From Lycorma delicatula (lineage: Eukaryota; Arthropoda; Insecta; Hemiptera; Fulgoridae): 64,000 bases of DNA. Shown here piece after piece: positions 52,601 to 59,779 of the stretch (the first letter of the stretch is position 1; each line of letters opens with the position of its first letter). Position numbers and translations under genes: made by a program. The stretch is from the NCBI RefSeq assembly GCF_047948215.1, contig NC_134455.1, positions 306,670,147 through 306,734,146 of the forward strand. The letters run 5' to 3'. Below the pieces are notes generated by a model. The model was not told where the DNA came from, made no database searches, and saw only the letters and a list, made by a program, of their open reading frames with translations.

Positions 52601-52670
52601 TTCATTCATTTTGTTCAGAATAATACAGCACCACTCAGTTACAGTTCTAGCCTTTCATAAATGTGAATTA

Positions 52671-52703
<33 letters not shown>

Positions 52704-55700
52704 CAGACTAATAAGAAATTAATGAATAATATAATCAAAGAATATGAAAATTTACTGACTTACATTTTACTGGCAAGCTATAATTTTAACTGATTTTCTG
52801 TTTTAAATTCACTTTCAATGCGACGCAGGACCAAATTAAAAATAATACAAGCCCTATTATGTTAATATGAGACAATATTCAAAAGTAAGAGCCGATAGGT
52901 AACAAAATTAGGACAGTTGAAAAAATTAAAAGTTTCTTAATGGTTTCAACTACTTATCTATTTACTTTATTTTTGTATACAATCAGCATTTCATTCCAAA
53001 CACTTCTGATATTGTGAAACAAAGTTCTTCAAACTCACTACAAATTCCGCTACCAATTGTACTGCTTCCAATTCCACTACCTGGGATTGCAGCCACTTTT
53101 GCACAGAGATTATCTGCCAGTTTTTGAGTGTAGGAAGAGATGGTAGTCACTTGGCACAGATCAGGACTGTAGGGGATGATCAAACATCTCCCATCCAAAT
53201 CTCCGAATTGTTTCTGTTGTGCATGCAGCCATGTGTGGATTGCATTATCATGTAGAAGAACAATTCCTGATCTCAGCATTACCCGTAATCAGTTTTGAAT
53301 GGCATGATGGTCCATAGCAGATAATTTTAGAACATTTAATTTTTTCTCACTAATAATAAATCCTGTGTTGAAATAGTTTTTCTTTTATAACCACATTTGC
53401 ATTTCCTTGGAGGTGAAAAGGAACCAGTTTTTTTTTAAATTGATTTAAAATAGCATTCACTGTCTGTAGTCCAACACAACACTCAGAAGCTATCTGTCAT
53501 TGTGTCACACTGATGTGCTCAATAACAGAAACCATTTTCAAACTCTTTCTCGGAGTTATGTGCAATACTATATATTCAAGACATGTATATCAAAAAATAT
53601 AAAAATATTATTTTGAAAATAATAAATGAAATAAATTTTCACAAAACACTCTTTATATAAAATTTCTAAATAATCAAACAACAACCTCATATTACACAGA
53701 CAACTTAAAGAATGGGAGAAATCAAGCAGTGCATCCTGAACCCTATAGAGGAAGACACCCGCACTGTGACGATCCCAGTTCCCACATCAAGCCCTCCATC
53801 CTAATCCTGACAGGATTTGCCAGAGGTCATCTTTAGAACTTCTACACCTGATAACACATCAGAGTCATCAGTTTGGCCTCTGTCAGGATATCACCATTGC
53901 AAATGTCTCAGCAGACATTTCTATCCGGGTATACACACTATCGTCTTCGTATAGCCACCACACCACCTACCATAACTTACAACCCTCACCTATCAAATTA
54001 GCCAATTCGTGGAATCTGATCCCCGCACCTTCCAAATGGAGTGCAGCCACAACAAAGAAATAAACAAAAAATTCCGCGTTCAGATTAATTTGAATGCTAA
54101 TGAACATAATTTGAAAAAAGACTAGAATTTATTTCAACAGTTACAAGACACAATTTAGAAAGAATTAATACTTATAACAAAGAATTAATAAATCTTTTAT
54201 AGAAAAACATAGTAGTTTAAGGTTTCAATATGAATTTTGGTGATGAATGATGACAAAAATCTAACTTGTGAAAATCAAAGTTTGTGATAAAATCAAAGCC
54301 AGAATCTCTTGTTTATTAGCTGAGCAACAAATAATTTTGAAGAATTTCAAGAATAAAAGAAAGACCAAAGAGAAGAGCGGATTCAAAAAATTCTTCAAGA
54401 ATATTGCAATTCAAATCATGAAATAATTAAGTCTGCATATTTAAAACTATTTAAATCGTCACCACATTAAAGTCCTACTCCTGTAGAACCCCGAATTACA
54501 AGAAAATAGTAATGTTTTCTTATAAAGAACTCTTAAGAAGAGATCTACTCTTTTCAAAAAAGGGAAAATTTTAACTGCTATGACCTATTAAAGTATATCA
54601 ATCTGTATACTTTGACTAGAAATAACTATTTATCATTTTTTTATTTAAATGTTTCAAATATTTCCAAAATACAAACTGGAAATATCAATTTATCCAGTGT
54701 CATCCTCTTATGGTAGATTTAAAAGGAAAACAAAAATATTTCTAGAAACACAACTCACATAGGTACATTTTAAAAAATATATTATAAAATAAAGTAGTAA
54801 AAAAAATATAAAAACGACTCAACATTACCAGATTTTTCAGGCAGCCAACCATTATACCAGCAAATAATCTATTTATTATACTTCTGTAAATGACTGCAAG
54901 TAATGATAGTAACTTAAAATTTAAACTTCTCTTAACTATAAAATAAAACATCCACCATTTTTTCCAACCAACCTAACTGAGGATGGTTGCAAAGATGACT
55001 GAAAATTCGAAGTTTTTTAAAAATGTTTTATTATATAATTTGGTTAAGTTTACAAAACTTTAAATTTTAAATCAATTTATTTACACCTTATCAGAGCCTG
55101 GTACCATTGAGCTCCTTTTTCTACAATGTCCATAATGCAATAAAAATTAAAAAATGTATAAAAGTTGAATCAAAATATGGTCACCATAATAAATTCAGCC
55201 AATAATTTTGTTTATTTTTATTATTGTCTTTTATCACCGCATAGGATCATTTTAAGTCAGTCCATTATCCAAGTCTCTTTGATGGGACTGTTTGGGTCTT
55301 ACGGTCCTCCCAGTACATTTTCATATGTCCCGATCTTTTTCTCTTGTTGAAAATGTTCATGTTGTGAGTTTTTTCTTGTTTGTGTGAAGCAAGTTTTTTT
55401 TTCTTAATTTTCTTGTTTAATTTTATCTTATCTTCTGGTGTACGGCCAATTTCCTTCAGATCCTCTCTTATTTCTCTGATTCATCTGCATCCTGTCTTGG
55501 TGATTTTCAAGTCAAGATTGCACTGTACTAGCTGTTTCAGAAATCTTGAATCTTGCATCATCATGATTGGTTTTAACTCTTTTTACACGACTTTCCTGGG
55601 AATAATCCATCACTGCCCGTCTTTCTGGTACTTTTTACTGATGCAGGTTCTTCCAATTCTTCTTTCAATATTTTGGAATCTGTTGTCTCAGAATGTTTGT

Positions 55701-58700
55701 TCAGGTGAAAAGTGTTTCTGCTGCATAAGTGGCTTCTGGTTTTATAATTGTGTTGTAGTATATTATTTTTGCGTTTATTGATAGGCATTTTTTATTGGTT
55801 AATTTCTGAGCTTTAACTAGTTTGTGTCTTCTTATTTGGATTGAGGTTTTTTCATTTAAGTTGCTTGTTATTATTTCTCCAAGGTATTTAAATTGAATTA
55901 CTATTTTGATTTTATTTCCATTTATGTTTACTTCTCTTAATCATGTTGGTTTTTAGGGCACAATCTATTATACAAGAAATACTAATCAAGTGATATTTTC
56001 AAGACTTTTCAAGTGATATTTTGAGGCCAATTTTATTTGCAATATTTTGAAGTTCTAATATTTGTGATTCAGCTTCATCGACTTAGTTTGCTAATAGTGC
56101 CAAGTCATTGGTGAAACCAAGACAGTTTGTTTTGATTTTTTGGCCACTTTTACTTTTGGGAGGAACTTTTTAAGCCATTTCCTCATTTCCATTACACAGC
56201 ACATTTGAATAATAGAGGTAAGAGCGCATCACCTTGGAACAGTCCTGTTTTGATCTCAAATGCTTTTGAGCTCACCCTTTAATTTTACCTTCAACTTAGC
56301 ATTTGTAACTTAGTGTTAGTGTTTATGACTGTGCTAATCATGTTTATTAATTTGGTATGTAGTTCAAGATGTCTTACAATTTTTAATAGCGATTTTCTGT
56401 GAATGCAGTCATAAGCTTTCTTGAAATCTACAAATTTTATCACCATGTCTCAATTTCTTTTCCTATTGTAATCCATTATTAACTTGAGACTCATGATTTG
56501 TCTGGACAACTCCTCCAGGGTCTGAAACTTCCCTCATATTCTCCTAGTTCTTTCTCAACTTGTGAACTGATCCTCCTGTTGAGGATAATTTTTGAAAGAA
56601 TTTTGTATGTTGTGTCTAGGAGTGAAATTCCCCTGTAATTGTTAAAATCTTTTTTCTCCCCCTTTTTTTATGCAGCGGATGAATGAAAACTGTCATCCAG
56701 TGTTCTGTAAGTTTTTCTTTGATCCAGATGTTGACAAGCTGTTGATAGAGGGCAATTTTTGCTGATCTTCCTGCATGTTTCCAGATCTCTACAAAAGTCT
56801 GATCTTCTCCTGCTACTTTGTACAAAAAATTTGATGTTTTTTCTCCACTGTTTCATCACATTCACTTTTCTAGCATTGATGTTTTTTGTAGGATTTTATT
56901 GGAGCTAATTCTTTTACGATTTGTTTAATGTTATTGACTAGATCTTCAAGTTTATCCATGATCATTATTTTCATTGCTTTTTGGTAATTTTCATTCTTGA
57001 TTAATTGGGTAGGGTCCATTTTTCTATAACTTTTTCAACTCTATTTTTACTGCATAGAAGTAAATTTAATAATTTAATGGTCAAGAAATTGGTTCTCTTA
57101 AATCATACCAAAATTGTATATTCTAACACAAACTCAGCTCTTTGTGGCCTGTGAAACTTTAAACTAGACCTTAAACCTTAAACTAAACCTGCACTGAGAG
57201 AAACTACTGTAAATTTAACTACAGTTTTAATTTATCTTCAGTTACTTTAATCAACTCATCCTCCTAAGTTCAAATGTTCAGTCAAAAAGCTTACTAAATT
57301 TTCAATCATCAAACAATTCTAATTTTAACTAATATTAAAAATATAAGTAATGGTTATGTTATATTTATTTCATACACTTAAAATTAAAAACAATTCTGAT
57401 ACAATTTTTATAGCAAAGAAAAAATTTAACAAAATTACCTGGTTACGTTGCTGCCTCAAAATGTCACTACGGGTCCTTCGTTCCCTCTCCTGTTGTTCTC
57501 TGTCATCATCTTCATCTCCTGTTCTATCTTCTATCCTTTCTCGCCTTTCATTTCTCTCAGCTTCTCGCTGAATGGTAATACTAGCACTTCTTTCTTTTAT
57601 CTTAGCTTCTCTTAATGCTGCTTCTTCAATCTATAATAAAATTAATTCACAATAAAAAAATAATAAATGAATTTAAAAAAGTAATTCATAATACTTAAAA
57701 AGGAAATACTAAATTGCACTAACAAACAAAGTTGCAATACACTGAACTTCATCATTTAAGTAAGTAGACAGATTCATCCTTATAAGAGTAAACATACCTC
57801 TAACAATAAACTGTATAATAAAACAGTTTTTCAGGTTTTTTTTAAATTAATTTTTTTATAACAGTCAGTTTAAAAACTTTAGAAATTGATCACTTTCATT
57901 TTAAACTGCTAAATCATTATTTATTTTTTTTATGATTAACATGTTCATTATTATATCTTTAACACGTATAAAAAATAACTTATATACATTTTTTTTTATA
58001 TGAATAAATATAAACAAATCAGTTAATGCATAATTGCATTAACTATTAACTATTATTATTATTATCAGTTAATGCATAATTGCATTAACTGATAATAATA
58101 ATTACCAGTTAATGCAGATAGTAACTTATGTTTTGAAAAAGAAAACCAACCAAATAAAAAAAATAAATTTTATTATACATTTGAAAGGAACAATCTTAAC
58201 TATTTTTCTACATAGTTGCCATTTAAATTGAGGCACTTATCAAAACGATGCACAAGCTTTTCAATTCCTTTTCTGTAAAAATCTGCCGCCTTAGATTTTT
58301 GGTGCCCATCTTCCATAAAACTTGTGATAACCAATCTTTCCCGACATAATTTCATGCAGTAAACTATGTGAAATTTCAGGACAATGAAGCAAGAGTTCTG
58401 TAATCATAATGCGTCAATTTTCACGAATTTTATCGTTGATTTTCATCATCAGTTTATCAGTCACAAGGCTAGACCAACTACTGCAGTCCTCATCATGCAC
58501 AATGATACGGCCACTTTTAAATTGAATGCACCACTGCCTCACACCATTACACTCATCATCTCTATACACCTTACAAAGTTGCCAATGAATTTCAATTGGT
58601 TTGAGGTTTTTTGCCAGTAAAAACCTAATCAATGTATGCACCTTAAAACCCACTGAATTTTCTATTGAAGCGCACACTTCAATAATACACAACAAACAAA

Positions 58701-59541
58701 GCAGAAAAATCACAGTCCACATACTATGACAGCTTGATGCTTACTGAATGCAGAAACGTTTTGATGCGAAAATGGCGGCTCTATCCCCCACCCATCTCCA
58801 CGTTAGGCACAAACATAAGTTATTTTCTGGACCACCCTCATATTACAATTAAGTAACAATATTATAATTAAGTATAAGGCATGATCAGTAAATGGATAGC
58901 AAACCATTAATTTACATAATGTGCTACAGCCATTTCCTGTACTTTTGAATCAGAAGGACATCTGGTCATAAAAATTCTTCATGCTTCCAATCTAGATGGG
59001 AAATATAAGCATAAGATAAAAAAGTTAAAATATAAACATATAAAAATCTTCAGTTTTACTTTTTAACTACACATTCAAAATTGTTAATTTTTAACTGTAA
59101 TACCAAATTAGACACTCAACCTTTTACTTCAAGAGAAACATAATATTGGTTGGCTAGATAAAGTCTGCTAATTTAATGATAGTAAGCTAGAACTATCAAG
59201 TATGGGCCTTTATTAAAATTAAACATCTAAGAGAGAGATAACAAAAATTTTAGAAACTAATTAACAACTGTAATTCTTCATATCACATTAATAAAATCAA
59301 CTATACACATCACAATCTTTAAAAAAAATTAAATAATAATCTACAGGAGGAATATTTTATTCTATTTTAAAACTACCTCTCTTTTACGCAATTCCTCCTC
59401 TATACGAAGGCGTTCTTCAAGTTTCTTTCTATTTTCTTCCTCTATTCGCCTTTTCTCTTCTTCTTCCTCTTTTTGCCAAAATTTATCTCTTTCTGTAGTA
59501 TTTATTTCCTGTTTTGGTATAACCCTCTTGTAAGTTGTTCC
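34556..59541 (-). CDS. DBNL (Abp1): Drebrin-like protein (Abp1/DBNL family), 3' seven exons; N-terminus beyond window
   Basis: This is an actin-binding adaptor that, in the known family, couples F-actin to endocytosis and membrane traffic through an N-terminal ADF-H domain and a C-terminal SH3 domain. Seven minus-strand exons (59541-59377, 57630-57439, 51932-51797, 47244-47126, 42387-42201, 41103-40990, 34695-34556) are flanked by GT/AG sites. Their phases fit (0,0,0,1,0,1,1 at each exon start) and together give 350 codons with no internal stop. The order of segments matches the family: a GTTYKRV/EIN/RDKFW segment that follows ADF-H, a coiled coil rich in E/R/K, a charged spacer, an FEQN-SAGQ linker, a Q/P/S linker and an SH3 domain ([19 protein letters not shown], stop). 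The ADF-H exons were not found between 59542 and 64000 and are presumed further right. Introns are 1.1-6.3 kb and full of transposons. Family assignment is strong; calling it the single Abp1 orthologue is inference. Confidence 0.9.
34800..35655. other. Intron of the drebrin-like gene, AT-rich
   Basis: Nothing beyond intronic DNA is recognisable between the last coding exon and the mariner at 35658. Confidence 0.6.
35658..36933 (+). mobile_element. Mariner, mauritiana (Mos1-like) subfamily, near full length
   Basis: Exactly 1276 bp between TIRs (CCAGGTGTGAAAATGTGAAA and, reversed, CCAGGTGTATAAATGAAACC), flanked by TA at 35656-35657 and 36934-36935. It is inserted in the last drebrin-like intron, opposite in strand to the gene. 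The transposase starts [20 protein letters not shown] near 35833, with [46 protein letters not shown] (first Asp), [20 protein letters not shown] (second Asp), [20 protein letters not shown] where the third catalytic Asp of S-D-Y reads Asn, and ASDGHYL. About six frameshifts or stops. Not functional. Confidence 0.92.
37439..37469. repeat. 13-bp-arm hairpin
   Basis: The arms TAAGTTTAGGTTT and AAACCTAAACTTA enclose loop TCTAT. AGGTTTTCTATAAAC is duplicated about 35 bp downstream. Confidence 0.85.
37570..37695 (+). repeat. tRNA-type SINE copy with poly(A) tail
   Basis: Box B GGTTCAAATCCC at 37578-37589 is followed by AATCAGGCATGGCATTTTCA, ATCTCATCCTCTGAAGCAAT and CCCAGAAATTAAAC, then about 16 A at 37676-37691. 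This is the best copy of the family also seen at 11435 and 15955. The 5' head is truncated or diverged. Confidence 0.75.
37700..40770. other. Intron of the drebrin-like gene, AT-rich
   Basis: No gene or transposon motif. Local short duplications are visible (for example AAGGTTGTTCTTAATAT copies near 38285-38330). Confidence 0.55.
40776..40815. repeat. 18-bp perfect hairpin in intron
   Basis: The arms at 40776-40793 (AAAAAAATAGCAGTGTGG) and 40798-40815 are exact reverse complements with loop AAAC. It lies 175 bp upstream (plus sense) of the drebrin-like exon at 40990. It is too short for a microRNA precursor. Confidence 0.9.
40990..41103 (-). CDS. DBNL (Abp1): Drebrin-like exon: acidic pre-SH3 segment and ALYDYQ
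   Basis: The 114-nt exon (phase 1 in, 1 out) has acceptor TATTTCAG and donor GTGTGT (GT followed by a less common TGT). It encodes [19 protein letters not shown], an acidic EDDEDLG stretch and [10 protein letters not shown], the opening strand of the SH3 domain. The SH3 domain is thus split by the last intron, which is about 6.3 kb long. Confidence 0.9.
42201..42387 (-). CDS. DBNL (Abp1): Drebrin-like exon: Pro/Gln/Ser repeat linker
   Basis: The 187-nt exon (phase 0 in, 1 out) has acceptor GTTTTAG and donor GTAAGT. It starts [20 protein letters not shown], then continues as a Q-P/S-Q dipeptide-like tract of about 38 residues (Q at nearly every other position) before [19 protein letters not shown]. 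The DNA is an imperfect 6-bp repeat (CTGAGA/CTGAGG on the plus strand), so this tract is likely length-variable. The plus-strand reading (A/E/T repeats) is a shadow. Confidence 0.85.
42470..43791 (+). mobile_element. Tc1/mariner element, DD41D (rosa/Visitor-like) type, nearly intact
   Basis: 1322 bp between TIRs (CAGGGCGATTCAAAGAAACG and, reversed, CAGTTGATTCAAAGAAACGA), right TA flank 43792-43793. A likely original start is [20 protein letters not shown] at 42585. Two frameshifts follow, then 199 open codons from 42762: HTH ([20 protein letters not shown]), [20 protein letters not shown] (first Asp) and [12 protein letters not shown] (second Asp), then a TGA in place of the Arg codon CGA/AGA. 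The frame continues [40 protein letters not shown] (third Asp, here 40 residues after the second because one residue is missing), and after one frameshift [20 protein letters not shown] to the stop near 43661. It sits 82 nt from the acceptor of the drebrin-like exon at 42387. Confidence 0.92.
43795..45340. other. Intron of the drebrin-like gene, nothing recognised
   Basis: AT-rich; no motif, TIR or RNA gene found. Confidence 0.5.
45348..45430 (+). repeat. Direct repeat, copy 1
   Basis: GAAAGTCAATTTCAAAAGGG then TTGATCATCTCTCCTTCCTC and CATTAATCCTGGTTATTCCA closely match 46490-46562. Confidence 0.85.
46490..46562 (+). repeat. Direct repeat, copy 2
   Basis: GAAAACTGATTTCAAAAGGG then TTGATCTCCCCTTCCTCACC and CATTAATCCTGCTTATTCCC: the second copy, about 1.14 kb from the first in the same orientation. 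Confidence 0.85.
46580..46619. repeat. 40-bp perfect palindrome
   Basis: The arms CTGTTGTGTTTTATATATAT and the exact reverse complement have no spacer. The non-AT outer 12 bp (CTGTTGTGTTTT/AAAACACAACAG) show that it is more than a TA run. Confidence 0.92.
47126..47244 (-). CDS. DBNL (Abp1): Drebrin-like exon: Ser/Thr/Pro linker
   Basis: The 119-nt exon enters in phase 1 (a split GAT codon with the previous exon) and leaves in phase 0. Acceptor is TTTTTCAG and donor GTAAGT. It encodes a low-complexity linker ([17 protein letters not shown], then [18 protein letters not shown]) without a recognised domain. Assignment rests on phase fit, strong splice sites and position. Confidence 0.8.
47970..48665. 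repeat. GC-rich interspersed repeat, copy 1
   Basis: The first about 190 bp (ATAGAGGATGACACC, TGTGACGATCCCAG, CCAGAGGTCATCTT, CAGTCATCAGTAAAGCCTCT) match 53726-53920 in the same order and orientation. The remainder to about 48665 stays GC-rich and may be the same element. Minus-strand ORF 48439-48657 has no diagnostic motif. A non-LTR 5' region is suspected, family unknown. Confidence 0.65.
48808..50147 (-). mobile_element. Mariner-like element in drebrin-like intron, decayed
   Basis: The inner termini agree as TIRs: left GAGATCTATAAACAAAATAA, right reverse-complement GAGGTCTGTAAATAAAGCAA. Minus-strand transposase, high to low: [80 protein letters not shown] (first Asp), [20 protein letters not shown], a broken second Asp block (NNAAS), and [11 protein letters not shown] at the C-terminus. 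The third Asp block is unreadable. The plus-strand ORF 49424-49843 is its shadow. Confidence 0.85.
50409..50815 (+). pseudogene. Possible processed pseudogene or unknown repeat ORF
   Basis: One plus-strand frame reads [40 protein letters not shown], a stop, [57 protein letters not shown], a stop, and [20 protein letters not shown] before a final stop. Codon use and composition look protein-like and only two stops interrupt about 130 codons, while the flanks are ordinary AT-rich intron. I do not recognise the parent protein; an unknown transposon ORF is equally possible. Confidence 0.35.
51797..51932 (-). CDS. DBNL (Abp1): Drebrin-like exon: FEQN/SAGQ linker
   Basis: The 136-nt exon (phase 0 in, 1 out) has acceptor TTTCTAG and donor GTAATA. 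It encodes [20 protein letters not shown] followed by TSAGQILQ and a Ser/Thr/Pro tail ([13 protein letters not shown]). The R-A-x-F-E-Q-N/S-A-G-Q core is conserved in arthropod and vertebrate drebrin-like proteins and is the best anchor of the middle of the protein. Confidence 0.88.
52670..52703. repeat. (AAT)n microsatellite
   Basis: Eleven or so AAT units. Confidence 0.95.
52960..53280 (-). mobile_element. Mariner-like transposase, catalytic C-terminal part
   Basis: Minus strand: [20 protein letters not shown] (second catalytic Asp in HDN), [20 protein letters not shown] and a shifted frame ending [20 protein letters not shown], which matches the L-V-x-R-Y-x-K-C-L-x-x-x-x-D-Y-I-E-K C-terminus. 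The block after SPDL lost the third Asp. Stops and frameshifts. Confidence 0.7.
53281..53570 (-). mobile_element. Tc1-like N-terminal (HTH) fragment joined to the mariner fragment
   Basis: The minus strand reads [29 protein letters not shown] and then, with shifts, [20 protein letters not shown]. This resembles the second HTH and the G-R-K-R-K-T/ L-R-K-S stretch of Tc1-family transposases rather than mariner. It is directly upstream of the mariner catalytic fragment at 52960-53280 and in the same orientation. Confidence 0.5.
53726..54015. repeat. GC-rich interspersed repeat, copy 2
   Basis: ATAGAGGAAGACACCCGCAC, TGTGACGATCCCAG, GCCAGAGGTCATCTTTAGAA and GAGTCATCAGTTTGGCCTCT match copy 1 at 47970 onward. 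It diverges after about 53925. It ends near 54015, where AT-rich intron resumes. Confidence 0.7.
54020..55235. other. Intron of the drebrin-like gene, AT-rich
   Basis: No readable protein motifs or termini; the short minus-strand ORF 54742-54951 is featureless. Confidence 0.5.
55240..57060 (-). mobile_element. RTE-like non-LTR retrotransposon, RT domain and 3' part, decayed
   Basis: Minus strand, high to low: [19 protein letters not shown]; a block [20 protein letters not shown] then [31 protein letters not shown] reading near 56640-56580; [13 protein letters not shown] near 56430; [20 protein letters not shown] near 56240; the catalytic box as [10 protein letters not shown] near 56110 (family Y/F-x-DD, so first Asp is Asn); and the C-terminal [20 protein letters not shown] near 55460. 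RT motif order is complete but with many frameshifts and stops. It is related in style to the 3' end at 29640-30335. Confidence 0.85.
57439..57630 (-). CDS. DBNL (Abp1): Drebrin-like exon: charged Arg/Glu/Asp helix
   Basis: This exon has exactly 64 codons in phase 0-0, with acceptor TTATAG and donor GTAATT. It continues the coiled coil ([17 protein letters not shown]) and then has a run of R/E, an acidic patch (GDEDDD) and QQERERRTR before ILRQQRNQ. The composition agrees with the charged helix of drebrin-like proteins. A plus-strand ORF covering it is only its antisense shadow. Confidence 0.88.
58019..58117. repeat. Tandem palindromic repeat cluster
   Basis: CAGTTAATGCA occurs three times (58020, 58066, 58106), twice followed by TAATTGCATTAACT, so two palindromes lie about 45 bp apart. 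The central one has 22-bp perfect arms at 58055-58076 and 58081-58102 around TAAT. The third copy abuts the mariner remnant at 58118. Confidence 0.92.
58118..58842 (-). mobile_element. Internally deleted mariner
   Basis: The inner TIR sequence TAACTTATGTTT is present at both ends; the outer GAGGGTGGTCCAGAAAA is kept only on the right (reverse complement of 58820-58838). The minus strand reads the N-terminal HTH part ([79 protein letters not shown]). It then passes directly to the C-terminal tail [30 protein letters not shown]. The whole catalytic domain is missing, giving a MITE-like derivative of about 725 bp. Confidence 0.88.
58850..59370. other. Intron of the drebrin-like gene
   Basis: AT-rich, no motif; directly 3' (gene sense) of the exon at 59377. 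Confidence 0.6.
59377..59541 (-). CDS. DBNL (Abp1): Drebrin-like exon: post-ADF-H segment and start of coiled coil
   Basis: The 55-codon, phase 0-0 exon is bounded by a T-rich tract ending in AAG on its 5' side and GTAGTT on its 3' side. It begins [14 protein letters not shown], then a TERDKFWQK motif typical of drebrin-like proteins just after the ADF-H domain, followed by about 30 residues of E/K/R with coiled-coil heptads ([24 protein letters not shown]). This is the most 5' exon recognisable in the window, so an upstream intron must run past at least 59542. Confidence 0.9.
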
Positions 59542-59640
59542 CTTAAAAAAAAAGAAGAAAAAACGAATAAAATCAGATATATAACACTAATTTACTTTTT
59601 ATCAGCAATAACATAGCTATTTTAAGAATTAACAGCAATA

Positions 59641-59770
59641 GTTTTTAAAGACCACTGCAGTAATGTCTATGTAGCAAAATAACTGAATACTCTATAACCA
59701 AATGTATTTAACTTACATATACTAGTAGGTGACTTTTGCTTACATGAGGAATTAGGAGGCCTGGCTTCAC
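59641..59770 (+). repeat. Direct repeat flanking the R1-like element, copy 1
   Basis: TTTTTAAAGACCACTGCAGT, ACTTACATATACTAGTA and CATGAGGAATTAGGAGGCCT then GGCTTCAC match 61665-61818 in the same order. Confidence 0.8.
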
Positions 59771-59779
59771 TTTCACTTA

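Noticed and set aside
55380..55781. 133-codon plus-strand ORF with hydrophobic stretches resembling a membrane protein
   Set aside because: It is antisense to the RTE-like C-terminal region; the hydrophobicity comes from antisense Lys/Glu/Asn codons.
58019..58117. CRISPR-like repeat spacing
   Set aside because: There are only three units of unequal spacing, they are palindromic, and the genome is eukaryotic.
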